In this document: positions 17,842-26,263 of the stretch, piece by piece
How the letters are laid out: each line of letters begins with the position of its first letter
Position numbering within the stretch: position 1 is the first letter of the stretch
Assembly (NCBI GenBank): GCA_031289015.1
Contig: JAITQG010000073.1
Coordinates: 1-40,443, forward strand
Direction of reading: 5' to 3'
DNA from: Lactobacillaceae bacterium
GTDB taxonomy: Bacteria > Bacillota > Bacilli > Lactobacillales > Lactobacillaceae
DNA length: 40,443 bases
Position numbers and translations under genes: made by a program
The notes under the pieces: generated by a model
Databases searched by the model: none
What the model saw: only the letters and a program-made list of their open reading frames with translations
What the model was told of the DNA's origin: nothing

Positions 17842-19113
17842 TTATTTAATAAATCTGTGCATGTGCCCATGTTGGAACCATAAGATGTTTAAGAAGCCAG
17901 AAAAGATCAATAAACTAAACATGACAACATTAAACGTAACAAAGATTCCCAGTGCAGCCGTCAAACGATTATTTAGCAGAGGTGCTTTCCCCTGCTTTTT
18001 ACGTGTTAAGTTAACTTTTTTCTTTTTCCGGCCCCACCAGTCATTGATTACCAACCCACAACCATGAAACAGGCCATACGTGATGTAATACCACGTCACG
18101 CCATGCCAGAGCCCCATAATTAACATGTTTAAAATATAGGCCACCCCGGAAGTCACGTTGCGATTCTTAAAGACTTTATTTTTCATCAAAACAAAGACCA
18201 TCCGCATAAACACATAGTCGCGGAACCAAAAACTCAACGACATGTGCCAGCGATTCCAAAAATCCTTTAAATCGCGTGATAAGAACGGCTTGTTGAAATT
18301 CATCGGCGTGTTGATTCCCATAAAGTAAGAAATCGACACCGCAAACAATGAATACCCAGCAAAATCAAAGAATAAATTAAAGCCATAACAATACATCACA
18401 CCCACGGTCGGCAAATTAAAGATGCCACCCCGATGCATGGCCATATGTTTTAACCCAGGCAACAATAAATCGCCTAAGAAATATGACATAACAAATTTAT
18501 AAAAGCAGCCGAGCATGAGATACCAGACGGCTTTTTCCAGCATATCCAGATATGCTTGGCGCGTTGGCACTTGCGTATAATCGGCTTGAAATCTCCGGAA
18601 ACGATCAATGGGGCCTGACGAAATCGTGGGCATAAACGTCATAAAGCGGATAAATTGCCACACCGTAAAGTCAGACAACACATTGTCACGAATTTCCATC
18701 AGCATGGCCACCGCGCGAAAAGTTAGATATGAAATCCCTAAAAAGCCAATTAAGGAATTATTACCATCACTGATTGCGGGCGTGATTTTCACCAACGCAA
18801 TCGGCAAAATTGCTAAGCCGACGATGCCATAAAATAAATACTTATTATCATGCTTGACATGGTAGTTGCGATAACCAAACACCAAGAGCATCTGCCAGAC
18901 TAAAAAGCCCAATAACGCGATTAATTGATGCCAACTAGTCCCGGCATACATGAGGACAATAAAGGCAAATGAGATGAGCGTTTCATAGATTTTAAAGCGT
19001 CGCCCAAACAATAGTCCAATGATGACTGGTAGCAACAAGACCAGCAAATAACCTAGATATTGTGGATCCCCATACGGTTGCCAATTCGGCAAACCTTGTA
19101 ACCAAGCGATCAT
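17842..19113 (-). CDS. dltB: D-alanyl transfer protein DltB (MBOAT)
   Basis: A 423-residue polytopic membrane protein of the MBOAT family. Conserved [17 protein letters not shown] and [14 protein letters not shown] carry the two family histidines; the second is the catalytic one of the acyltransferase tunnel. It moves D-alanine from DltC across the membrane. Its start overlaps the dltA stop by 4 bp (ATGA), giving translational coupling. Confidence 0.95.
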   Translation of the reverse strand: MIAWLQGLPNWQPYGDPQYLGYLLVLLLPVIIGLLFGRRFKIYETLISFAFIVLMYAGTSWHQLIALLGFLVWQMLLVFGYRNYHVKHDNKYLFYGIVGLAILPIALVKITPAISDGNNSLIGFLGISYLTFRAVAMLMEIRDNVLSDFTVWQFIRFMTFMPTISSGPIDRFRRFQADYTQVPTRQAYLDMLEKAVWYLMLGCFYKFVMSYFLGDLLLPGLKHMAMHRGGIFNLPTVGVMYCYGFNLFFDFAGYSLFAVSISYFMGINTPMNFNKPFLSRDLKDFWNRWHMSLSFWFRDYVFMRMVFVLMKNKVFKNRNVTSGVAYILNMLIMGLWHGVTWYYITYGLFHGCGLVINDWWGRKKKKVNLTRKKQGKAPLLNNRLTAALGIFVTFNVVMFSLLIFSGFLNILWFQHGHMHRFIK

Positions 19114-20651
19114 TTGTTATTCACCTCGGCAATCAATGTTTTAATATCGACCTTCCCATTTGGGGTAATAGGTAAGGCATCGACATAAATAAACTTGGAT
19201 GGCATCATGTAATCCATCATCTCGTTTTGTAATTCTTGTTTGATGGCCATGGTTAATTGCAACGCCTTATCAAACTCGGTTTTAGCCGCTGGTTTGGCCA
19301 CAACATACGCCAATAATTGCTGGACTTTGTGATCCGCATTGTAACGCGGTACAGCCACGGCATTATCAATATATTTTGATAGCTTCAAGACAAAAGCCAC
19401 TTCTTCTAGTTCAATCCGAAAACCGTTAAATTTGATTTGAAAATCCATCCGGCCGCCATAATACAACATGCCATCCGCATCCATATGCCCAACATCACCG
19501 GTGTGGTACGCTGGTAAACCATTGATTTGGAAAAAAGCTTGCTTAGTTTTGTCGGGATTGTTCAGATATCCCTTAGACACCGCTGGCCCCGTCACGATAA
19601 TTTCGCCTTGGGTACCCCGTGGTACTTCAAGGCCATTTTCATCAACAATATACGTTGGTGAATCAGCTTTGATGTGCCCAATTGGCAAGCGCTCGCCACT
19701 TGCAAGCATGGCAGGCGTCACTGCAACTGCTGAAAATGCCACCGTTGCTTCGGTGGGTCCAAATGAATTGACAATGCGTGCATTAGGGAAGCGTTCATGC
19801 AACTTGGCGGCCGTGCTGACCGTTAATTCTTCACCACAGAAATAAAAATGCGAAATAGTTGGCATATTAACCGCATTGAACTCGTCATTCAACATGGCCA
19901 TTTCCACAAATGACGGCGTCGAAGTCCAAACTTGAATGGTTAAGCGAGGCAAAAACTCGAATAGCGTTTTCAAATTAGCGCTTTGAGCCTTAGCCAGTGG
20001 ATATAATGTTCCACCCGCAGCTAATGTGGGTGCCCAATACATAACTGATAAATCAAATGAGTATGGTGGTTGGGCCAACATTTGTGGTTGATTAGGTAAC
20101 GCAAAAGCCGGATCCGTAAGCACCCAATTTACAAATGAAAGTAAATTATTATGTGAGATCTGCACGCCTTTTGGTTGCCCAGTGGTCCCTGAAGTAAAGA
20201 TTATGTAATATGTTTCATCATCAGCAACGGCATGCGTCAGTGCATATGGAGTCGCCTTGTGCATGGCTAGTTTGAGCGTTTTTTCGGCGATAACGCGGAC
20301 GGTCGTCAATTCCAATGGTAGGTCATGAATCGCAATCACTGCTGCCGGTTGCGCAATTTCAATAATTGACAGCAACCGTTCATTAGCTGAATTGGCATCG
20401 ACTGGAATGTAAGCATGGCCAGCTTTGGTTAACCCAATAAAGGTCGCCAACATCTCATATTCTTGGCCACCAAAGACGACGATTGGGGCCTTTGGTGTGA
20501 GGTTCAAACTATCAATGTAGGCCGCAATGGCATCGGAATCGCGTTTCAAGTCAGCGTATGTATGCTTGATAAACAAATCGTCATACACGATGTTCTTCCC
20601 TTGTGCAGTAGCGAATTGTTCTAACGTGGTCAGCATGTTATTGATGTGCAT
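19110..20651 (-). CDS. dltA: D-alanine--D-alanyl carrier protein ligase DltA
   Basis: A 513-residue adenylate-forming enzyme. Core motif A3 is [14 protein letters not shown]. Further motifs are [23 protein letters not shown] and a C-terminal catalytic Lys in PNGKVD. It activates D-alanine with ATP and loads it onto DltC. A GGGGG site precedes the ATG. It follows dltX and overlaps dltB. Confidence 0.95.
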   Translation of the reverse strand: MHINNMLTTLEQFATAQGKNIVYDDLFIKHTYADLKRDSDAIAAYIDSLNLTPKAPIVVFGGQEYEMLATFIGLTKAGHAYIPVDANSANERLLSIIEIAQPAAVIAIHDLPLELTTVRVIAEKTLKLAMHKATPYALTHAVADDETYYIIFTSGTTGQPKGVQISHNNLLSFVNWVLTDPAFALPNQPQMLAQPPYSFDLSVMYWAPTLAAGGTLYPLAKAQSANLKTLFEFLPRLTIQVWTSTPSFVEMAMLNDEFNAVNMPTISHFYFCGEELTVSTAAKLHERFPNARIVNSFGPTEATVAFSAVAVTPAMLASGERLPIGHIKADSPTYIVDENGLEVPRGTQGEIIVTGPAVSKGYLNNPDKTKQAFFQINGLPAYHTGDVGHMDADGMLYYGGRMDFQIKFNGFRIELEEVAFVLKLSKYIDNAVAVPRYNADHKVQQLLAYVVAKPAAKTEFDKALQLTMAIKQELQNEMMDYMMPSKFIYVDALPITPNGKVDIKTLIAEVNNK

Positions 20652-20680
20652 AATAAAAATCCCCCAAATTTTTAATCATT

Positions 20681-20839
20681 TTAAAATTCATTGTAAATAA
20701 AGCCACCTTGACCATGGCCTGAGTAACCAAACAGATATAATAGCATTAATAAAATGATAAAATATATCAGCGTTTGGAGCCCAAACTTGATCACGACCTG
20801 CGCATTGGCTGGTAGGCGTTGCTTAAGTTGAAATAACAT
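20681..20839 (-). CDS. dltX: DltX, small membrane protein of the dlt operon
   Basis: A 52-residue protein with one membrane helix (residues about 20-42) and the conserved C-terminus FIYNEF that marks DltX. In DltX-bearing operons this C-terminal motif is thought to take part in D-alanyl transfer with DltB and DltD. The start has GGGGAGG 7 nt upstream and overlaps the stop of the preceding hydrolase gene by 1-2 bp. It is the first canonical dlt gene. Confidence 0.93.
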   Translation of the reverse strand: MLFQLKQRLPANAQVVIKFGLQTLIYFIILLMLLYLFGYSGHGQGGFIYNEF

Positions 20840-20840
20840 T

Positions 20841-21662
20841 TTATGTTCCTCCCCAAATAAAACATCCCGGCAAGACTGGGTAATCAGCTTGCGAAAATAT
20901 TTTGCTCTTAATGACCTCGATCACATCATCATTGGTCACTAATTCCGAATGTGCCGCTGTTTTAGAACTAACCGTCATAAAAGTATACTTAGCGACCACT
21001 GATTGGAAAATATATTTCCCAAGGACCACCGAAGTAACTGGCACGACATCGTCATTGTTATAGTTAACCGTCCCTGCAATCGAAAAAACCTGCATTTGGT
21101 GCGGTAATTTAGCGCGTTGTTTTATCAGACTCGTCAACAACTTGGTCCGGTGATGCACATCGTTTTGCGTGGCATTATAGGGCGTCCCAATTGTTAGCAA
21201 CGTTTTTATTTTGGGCGTGGTCAACGTCCGTTTGGCTTCTAGATAGCGCACCCAAATCAACCCCCCGTTGGAATGGCCAAGCGCATTATATTGCGTGAAG
21301 CGATATTTTTTATGTATTGTTAACATGGTTGACTTAAGCCACTTAGCTTGTTTGTTTATGTTGGCAGTCCCACCGCCGTTTTCAGCAAAGGCAATCACAA
21401 TATATGGACGTTTGTCACTGGCTTTGATGGTCCCACTAGTTTGCAGGCTGCCATCCTTTTGGACCGTTATTTTCAGGACCGAATGTTTATCGCTGGTATT
21501 GTTTAATTTAGCAAGCAAGCCATTAAATCGATTTTGCGTGGCCGTGGAACCCGGTACGAGAATAGTCGGTACCGATTCCATCGTCCGCTGATGCACGACT
21601 TGTACGATAACAAGTCCTAAGATAACGATCCCAATTAAAATTCGAATGCTTATTTTTTTCAT
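20841..21662 (-). CDS. Alpha/beta hydrolase, DUF915-type, at the head of the dlt operon
   Basis: About 273 residues. An N-terminal membrane segment or signal (MKKISIRILIGIVILGLVI) precedes an extracytoplasmic alpha/beta hydrolase fold with nucleophile elbow GHSNGG. Likely acid and His residues lie in NNDDVVP and AAHSEL. DUF915 hydrolases are common surface proteins of lactobacilli whose substrate is usually unknown. The ATG at 21662 is chosen because the signal segment starts there; the upstream GTG at 21716 adds 18 polar residues. The gene overlaps dltX, so it belongs to the dlt transcript; a role at teichoic acid is possible but inferred. Confidence 0.8.
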   Translation of the reverse strand: MKKISIRILIGIVILGLVIVQVVHQRTMESVPTILVPGSTATQNRFNGLLAKLNNTSDKHSVLKITVQKDGSLQTSGTIKASDKRPYIVIAFAENGGGTANINKQAKWLKSTMLTIHKKYRFTQYNALGHSNGGLIWVRYLEAKRTLTTPKIKTLLTIGTPYNATQNDVHHRTKLLTSLIKQRAKLPHQMQVFSIAGTVNYNNDDVVPVTSVVLGKYIFQSVVAKYTFMTVSSKTAAHSELVTNDDVIEVIKSKIFSQADYPVLPGCFIWGGT

Positions 21663-21863
21663 ATCCTCATTATCTGCTAAATAACCAACTTGATTATTTC
21701 CCCAATCTTTTGGCACTTACTTTTTAGTATTAACTACCAAGCTACATTAAACCACAAACTATCCTAAAAATCTATATTTTTTGAAGATTTATTGAATATA
21801 AATCAACTACATTATCCTATATTATGGACTGGTGTTAGTAAACTCATTTCGTGCAAACCACAC

Positions 21864-21910
21864 AAAAATAGCGCCCCGTCAACGAATCATTGACTTGGCG
21901 CTATTTTTTT
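21864..21910. terminator. Terminator between the hydrolase/dlt unit and the secreted protein
   Basis: AAAATAGCGCC and GGCGCTATTTTTTT pair around a loop of about 20 nt that itself contains GTCAA/TTGAC. It ends whatever enters from the left; the AAAAATA side could also act on the minus strand. The rest of 21663-21978 holds only the dlt promoter region, in which I cannot fix a clear -35/-10. Confidence 0.75.
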
Positions 21911-21978
21911 AATTTGTGAAGATTTTCTGATATAACGGAATTTAATTATACCCAGCTAAACAATTAGCGTTCAGGATT

Positions 21979-22548
21979 TTAACGATGCTCAATGTGCAAA
22001 ACAATTTGCGCATCATGGGCCAAACCAGTATCAGCCTTATGGAACGTTACAACGACATCCTGATTATCCGGTACTGCGATATTCTTCAGGTTGAATTCCC
22101 AAGAGTTGCTATTTCCACTTGCTTGAACCAGTTCAACATGGGCTGTATCAATAGATGCACCCGCCACACTGACTGTAGCCTTCGCTGCGACAGTTTTGAA
22201 ATGATCAACGGCTGCTTCATGATCTGTAATTGTGCCAGCAAAAATATCCTTGCCAGCTTCTTGATGGCGCACCAGCAACTGTACTGAATACAGCTCATTG
22301 CCAGTAACTGTAATGGTTTTTGTAGTTGGATTAACAGCTGGAGATGCTGCAGTAGGGTTACTACTTTCAGCTGCTCCACCAATCAAAAAGTAGTCTACAT
22401 CAACCGCGGGCGTCAAAAAGTCGAGCACACTAGTTTTTGTATCTGCATAATCAACTTGTTCACCATTCAGCGTGTTATCAACGACTACACCGATACCAAC
22501 GGCTACCAAAATAGATGCTACAATTTTAATAATTTTTTTTACCTGCAT
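21979..22548 (-). CDS. Secreted protein of unknown family (paralogue A)
   Basis: About 189 residues. An N-terminal signal or anchor (residues 5-24, VKKIIKIVASILVAVGIGVV) precedes an acidic extracytoplasmic part. I recognise no family. It is clearly a paralogue of the gene at 24519-25070: both have II/KI plus VLVAVGIGV, an ITVTGN/ITMTGN strand, a DIFAG motif, and a C-terminus KADTGLxxDxQ ending HIxH. It may be a small beta-sandwich. Two ATGs follow the GGAGG; I use the second (22548), 10 nt away, because the same arrangement holds in the paralogue. A strong promoter lies upstream. Confidence 0.75.
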   Translation of the reverse strand: MQVKKIIKIVASILVAVGIGVVVDNTLNGEQVDYADTKTSVLDFLTPAVDVDYFLIGGAAESSNPTAASPAVNPTTKTITVTGNELYSVQLLVRHQEAGKDIFAGTITDHEAAVDHFKTVAAKATVSVAGASIDTAHVELVQASGNSNSWEFNLKNIAVPDNQDVVVTFHKADTGLAHDAQIVLHIEHR

Positions 22549-22609
22549 ATGTGTCATACCTCCGTAAGTATGGGCTAGTTGCATTATTATGTTCGATCTC
22601 TCTTATTTA

Positions 22610-22638
22610 ATTATAGCTAAATTAGAGAATGATTACAA
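22610..22638 (-). promoter_or_regulatory. Promoter of secreted paralogue A
   Basis: Minus strand: -35 TTGTAA (22633-22638), exactly 17 bp, -10 TATAAT (22610-22615), followed by TAAA. It has the same -35, spacing and -10 as the promoter of paralogue B, with matching CATT and TAATT blocks in the spacer. Confidence 0.8.
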
Positions 22639-22691
22639 TTATTACAACTCACGGACATCTTCGCAATTATTGATGCTCAGGGTAATCAACC

Positions 22692-23324
22692 TCAATCACG
22701 GTACGCCTTATGCAAATCTGCTAGCGCACGCCAGCCTAAATAAATGGCTAGCGGTAGCAACGATACCACCAAAATTACCAAACTATAGTATTGATGGACA
22801 AACTTAAGCTGCCCAAAAAAGTAGCCCAACAAGGAAATACTGACGATCCACACAACGTTACCAATTAGGCTGATTTTGAAAAAGCGCTGCCAAGGCAACT
22901 TTTCTCGCCCCGCCAGGATCGGCAATAATAGGCCCACCACGGGAATGAAGTGGCTAAAGATCAAACTTGTCGTCTCATGATTTCGCAAATAACTAACCGC
23001 CTCATCCAAACGATTTGATTTCACTGGCTTTAACCGATGACCACTCCAATACTTGAAGCTTGTCCCTGCCTGACTCAACACAATGTAGCCCAGCAATAAA
23101 ATGAAAATATTAATCCCGTGCCCCTGTTGAGCTGCCACACTACCCGAAATAAATAGTAATGCTTGCATCGGCAGCCAGCTCATCCACAAGAATGTCGCTT
23201 CCAAAAACATCACCACAAATAGCACTAGATACGTATAATGTGCATACGAAAAAGCTAGGGGCACAATATGCTCTAGTGGGTGCATTAAGAAATTCAAGAT
23301 GTAGTTAATAATCGTTTCTGTCAT
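22692..23324 (-). CDS. DedA-family membrane protein
   Basis: A 210-residue polytopic protein of the DedA/SNARE-associated (VTT) family. The conserved FSHFIPVVGLLLPILAG (residues about 122-138) matches the family F-x-R-(F/H)-x-P-x-x-R-x-x-x-P-x-x-A-G pattern, although the first arginine is replaced. Helices occur near residues 27-50, 70-95, 140-165 and 178-198. DedA proteins include lipid-carrier flippases such as UptA and are needed for envelope stability. It lies alone between the PfkB gene terminator and paralogue A, and no strong Shine-Dalgarno is seen. Confidence 0.85.
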   Translation of the reverse strand: MTETIINYILNFLMHPLEHIVPLAFSYAHYTYLVLFVVMFLEATFLWMSWLPMQALLFISGSVAAQQGHGINIFILLLGYIVLSQAGTSFKYWSGHRLKPVKSNRLDEAVSYLRNHETTSLIFSHFIPVVGLLLPILAGREKLPWQRFFKISLIGNVVWIVSISLLGYFFGQLKFVHQYYSLVILVVSLLPLAIYLGWRALADLHKAYRD

Positions 23325-23360
23325 AGTGTTTTTAGTATACCAAATAGGTTTGAAGAATCT

Positions 23361-23389
23361 AAAAACGGTCCTGTAAGAACTGGACCGCT
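23361..23389 (-). terminator. Terminator after the PfkB kinase gene
   Basis: Minus strand: GCGGTCC, a loop of about 10 nt, GGACCGTTTTTAG. Confidence 0.85.
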
Positions 23390-23399
23390 TAGTTAATGA

Positions 23400-24386
23400 T
23401 TAATTTGTTTGGCTAGCCATGATGGTCGCAAAAGGTTCAATCGCCCCACTCGCATCACTACTTGCCAAACTATATGCCGCCACGATGACCGCGGCTTGCA
23501 TGGCTTTGGCTAAGGGCCATGCATTGTAAGCGCCATACAGAATCGTGGTCGCAAACGCATCCCCAGCCCCAACCGCTGAAACCACAACTGGTGCTGGTTT
23601 GACAGCTTCAGTATGCAAAGTCTGAGTCAGTACATCATAGCCCATCGCCATTTCGGGAGTATGAATCACAATCCAGCGCCCAACCCCAAGCTCAGCCAAG
23701 CGCTTGAGACACGGTTCAAAATTATCCATCAACAATTGACCATCAGCATCGCGCAACAACATTTCAGTACAATGCCCGGCTTCGATTTCATTGACGATAC
23801 AATAATCCGTGTACGCCAGGGCGGGGACTACCACACTGGCAAACCGCACTGATGCAGCACTGACCACATCAATCGAAGTCGCAATGCCATGCGCTTTGGC
23901 GTCAGCAAGCACGCGACACAAACCGGTCGGATAGTCTGCATCAGGCTCATCCAAATCACCTAAAATCAGCAGATAACCAATATGTAAAATATCACACTCA
24001 AGTTGGTCAAAATCAAAGTGGCTCGGCGCAAAATACGTCGCATCGCCAGGATCACCAATAAACGTGCGCTCACCATTATTAGTCGTCATGACGAGCGTAT
24101 ACGCCGTGGTTTGTTCACGCCAAATATGGCTAGTATCAATTGATGGATATTTAGCTAATTCAGCCAGTGCATAGGCGCCAAATTCATCCTCACCAAGATA
24201 ACCAAGCGCTTTGACAGGCATGGTCGAATCCAATTTGGCCAAATCAATGGCACAATTACTAACCAACCCGCCCATCGATTGGGTCTCACTATTGATTTTG
24301 GTATAAGTCCCAGGCTGTGGCCAAGTATCAATACAAAGCAGCTTATCCACAAGCAAAGTACCCGCAAAGGCAATCCCTTTTTTCAT
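23400..24386 (-). CDS. PfkB-family carbohydrate kinase
   Basis: About 328 residues of ribokinase/PfkB fold. The N-terminal di-glycine substrate motif is MGGLVSNCA (residues about 36-44). The C-terminal ATP/anion-hole motif VSAVGAGDAFATT holds the catalytic Asp near residue 285. It phosphorylates a sugar or nucleoside; the substrate is not readable from sequence and there is no pathway neighbour. An ATG three codons upstream (24395) is also possible, but the GGAAGG site is too close to it. The gene is monocistronic, between two terminators. Confidence 0.85.
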   Translation of the reverse strand: MKKGIAFAGTLLVDKLLCIDTWPQPGTYTKINSETQSMGGLVSNCAIDLAKLDSTMPVKALGYLGEDEFGAYALAELAKYPSIDTSHIWREQTTAYTLVMTTNNGERTFIGDPGDATYFAPSHFDFDQLECDILHIGYLLILGDLDEPDADYPTGLCRVLADAKAHGIATSIDVVSAASVRFASVVVPALAYTDYCIVNEIEAGHCTEMLLRDADGQLLMDNFEPCLKRLAELGVGRWIVIHTPEMAMGYDVLTQTLHTEAVKPAPVVVSAVGAGDAFATTILYGAYNAWPLAKAMQAAVIVAAYSLASSDASGAIEPFATIMASQTN

Positions 24387-24440
24387 AATCCACATACCTT
24401 CCTACCCAATATAATGACATGCACAATATTTAGAAGCAAG

Positions 24441-24480
24441 CAAAAACCTCGAGCCCATTGCTTGTAAATGGCTCGAGGTG
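24441..24480 (-). terminator. Terminator after secreted paralogue B
   Basis: Minus strand: CCTCGAGCCATT, an 8-nt loop, AATGGGCTCGAGG, then TTTTT. A 12-13 bp GC-rich stem. Confidence 0.9.
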
Positions 24481-24518
24481 ATTTTGCTATTCAATTGTCG
24501 CTTACTAGCCGTTACAAG

Positions 24519-25070
24519 TTATTGATGAACAATATGCACAGTCATTTGGATATCGTCACTCAATCCTGTATCGGCCTTCAAGAATGTGACTGTGATATCC
24601 TTGCTTGCAGTAACGTTGATGTTCTTCACATTAACGTACCAGAAATATGTCCGATCAAAAGTCAACTCAATATCTGACCCATCGACATAAGCACCATCGA
24701 CATTCACAATTGCTTTCGGTGCAATTTCACGCGCCGCTTCAAGTGATGCGGTTAGATTATCCGCCCCAGCAAAGATATCGCGTCCATTTGCTGCCTTATA
24801 ATGAAAACTCAATTGCAATGAATCGAGATGGTTCCCTGTCATGGTAATCGTATTTTGTTGTGAATTAAGCGAGATGTTGTCATTATCACCAGACGTGTTG
24901 GCAGGATCACCAACCCAATCTGTAATAAACGCGTTAACAGTCACCGGTGCAACTTGCATTGTCTCAGCATAATCAGTTTGCTCAACTGGAGCCGAATTTT
25001 CAATCGCAACACCGATACCCACCGCGACTAAAACAACCGCCATAATCTTGATAATATGATGTGTCTTCAT
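24519..25070 (-). CDS. Secreted protein of unknown family (paralogue B)
   Basis: About 183 residues with the same plan as the protein at 21979-22548. The signal or anchor HHIIKIMAVVLVAVGIGVA is followed by an acidic extracytoplasmic part with ITMTGN, GRDIFAGADNLT, VNVDGAYVDGSDIEL, VKNINV and a C-terminal KADTGLSDDIQ ending HIVHQ. No cysteine, lipobox or LPxTG motif is present. The function is unknown. The start at 25070 lies 10 nt after GGAGG. It is monocistronic, with its own promoter and terminator. Confidence 0.75.
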   Translation of the reverse strand: MKTHHIIKIMAVVLVAVGIGVAIENSAPVEQTDYAETMQVAPVTVNAFITDWVGDPANTSGDNDNISLNSQQNTITMTGNHLDSLQLSFHYKAANGRDIFAGADNLTASLEAAREIAPKAIVNVDGAYVDGSDIELTFDRTYFWYVNVKNINVTASKDITVTFLKADTGLSDDIQMTVHIVHQ

Positions 25071-25136
25071 AAGTGCCATACCTCCACTTGTATGAATGTA
25101 GTACTAAATCTATGTATTTAACTCTTCTCTCCTTTA

Positions 25137-25165
25137 ATTATAACGTGAATTACTAATGTTTACAA
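25137..25165 (-). promoter_or_regulatory. Promoter of secreted paralogue B
   Basis: Minus strand: -35 TTGTAA (25160-25165), 17 bp, -10 TATAAT (25137-25142) followed by TAAA. It is near-identical in layout to the promoter of paralogue A. Confidence 0.8.
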
Positions 25166-25302
25166 TTTTTATACATAACGATTTCGAACATTACTAATAA
25201 TAAACATATATGTATCAATAATTGATAATAGTTATATTAAAACACTCCTGACAACCGGACTATCAAACCTTTTATTATGCAGTTGCATATTTTAGGGCTT
25301 AA

Positions 25303-25947
25303 TTACTCAGTTTGTGTGACTGAGTATTTTAGATCAAGATTAATACCGTTAAGGAAATCATCACTGAAATTCGTGCCTAAGTCCGTGTCTTTGTAATCAG
25401 TGTCTTCGTATTCATAAGCCCACCGCCAGTTAATGGTGACCTTACCATTGTTATGTTCACCAATCGGGTTGCCATCAGCATCAAATTTCATCGGTTTAGA
25501 ATAGTAAATAAAATGCTTGAGAGCTGTCCCATTGTTCCAACCGGTCGGCTCAGCGGTACCAAATTCCAAATTATATTGCAGTGGCACGTTTTGATTATCA
25601 ATTACCACCATCTCATTGAGTTTGACTTGATAACCGACTTCAGTTTTATTCAATTTGTCTAAGTCATTGAAATCAATTGTCTTGCTACCAGATGTACCCG
25701 GCGCAATCAGGTTATCGGAATTGTGCGATTTAACAGTCACATTTTCCCCGTCCGCATCAGTGTACTCATTGCTGAATAAATTCATATTGATTTCTGCATT
25801 ATCAATCTGCCACTTAGCAATCCGTGCTTGGTCGCTGCCATTCCCACCGGTAGTGTACTTAGCATTTGTGTCTTGAGCCAGATAAACACCGGCGCTAACA
25901 ACTGCAATCGTTAGCGGGATTATGGCGATTTTAAATTTTGTTTTCAT
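25303..25947 (-). CDS. Exported TasA/camelysin-like protein (tentative)
   Basis: About 214 residues. The signal sequence KTKFKIAIIPLTIAVVSAGVYLA is followed by AKYTTGGNGSDQARIAKW. This pattern of (A/R)Y-(T/E)-x-x-x-GSGxDxARVAKW just after the signal is typical of SipW-dependent TasA/CalY-like exported proteins. IAPGTSGSKTIDF and GYQVKLNEM fit the jelly-roll core of that fold. Such proteins can form surface fibres or be small adhesins. No dedicated signal peptidase gene is seen nearby. The start at 25947 is supported by AGGACGG upstream. The family assignment rests on short motifs only. The 275 bp upstream hold AT-rich promoter DNA and an imperfect palindrome near 26080-26100. Confidence 0.55.
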   Translation of the reverse strand: MKTKFKIAIIPLTIAVVSAGVYLAQDTNAKYTTGGNGSDQARIAKWQIDNAEINMNLFSNEYTDADGENVTVKSHNSDNLIAPGTSGSKTIDFNDLDKLNKTEVGYQVKLNEMVVIDNQNVPLQYNLEFGTAEPTGWNNGTALKHFIYYSKPMKFDADGNPIGEHNNGKVTINWRWAYEYEDTDYKDTDLGTNFSDDFLNGINLDLKYSVTQTE

Positions 25948-26222
25948 AGTAATTTCCGTCCTAAAAGGTTTGTATTGGCATTCCATTACCGAATAAATGA
26001 CTTGCTACTCTCACTAGTATGCGCTCAAAGTATTTTGGAGACGGGGCTGAGGGTCGATTAATTCACTATATAACATGGTTAATTTCATGAATTTAATGAC
26101 CGTTCTATTATAAGGTTTGTGTGGTTTTCAGGATAATGAACGCTCGTTATTGCGAAATTTATTTACTTTCCGGACTTTTACCATTAACGTGCCATATTTT
26201 CTTCATAATTACTGCTCGACAG

Positions 26223-26252
26223 AAAAAAAGCCGAATCTAAATTCGACTTTTG
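26223..26252 (-). terminator. Terminator after pepF
   Basis: Minus strand: AAAAGTCGAAT, TTAG, ATTCGGCTTTTTTT. Confidence 0.88.
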
Positions 26253-26263
26253 TTAGGTAAAAA

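Noticed and set aside
19468-19845. Long plus-strand ORF opposite dltA
   Set aside because: It is antisense to a well-conserved adenylation enzyme and explained by codon bias of dltA.
23400-24386. Assigning the PfkB kinase as ribokinase or fructokinase
   Set aside because: Only general family motifs are visible and there is no pathway neighbour, so a specific substrate would be a guess.
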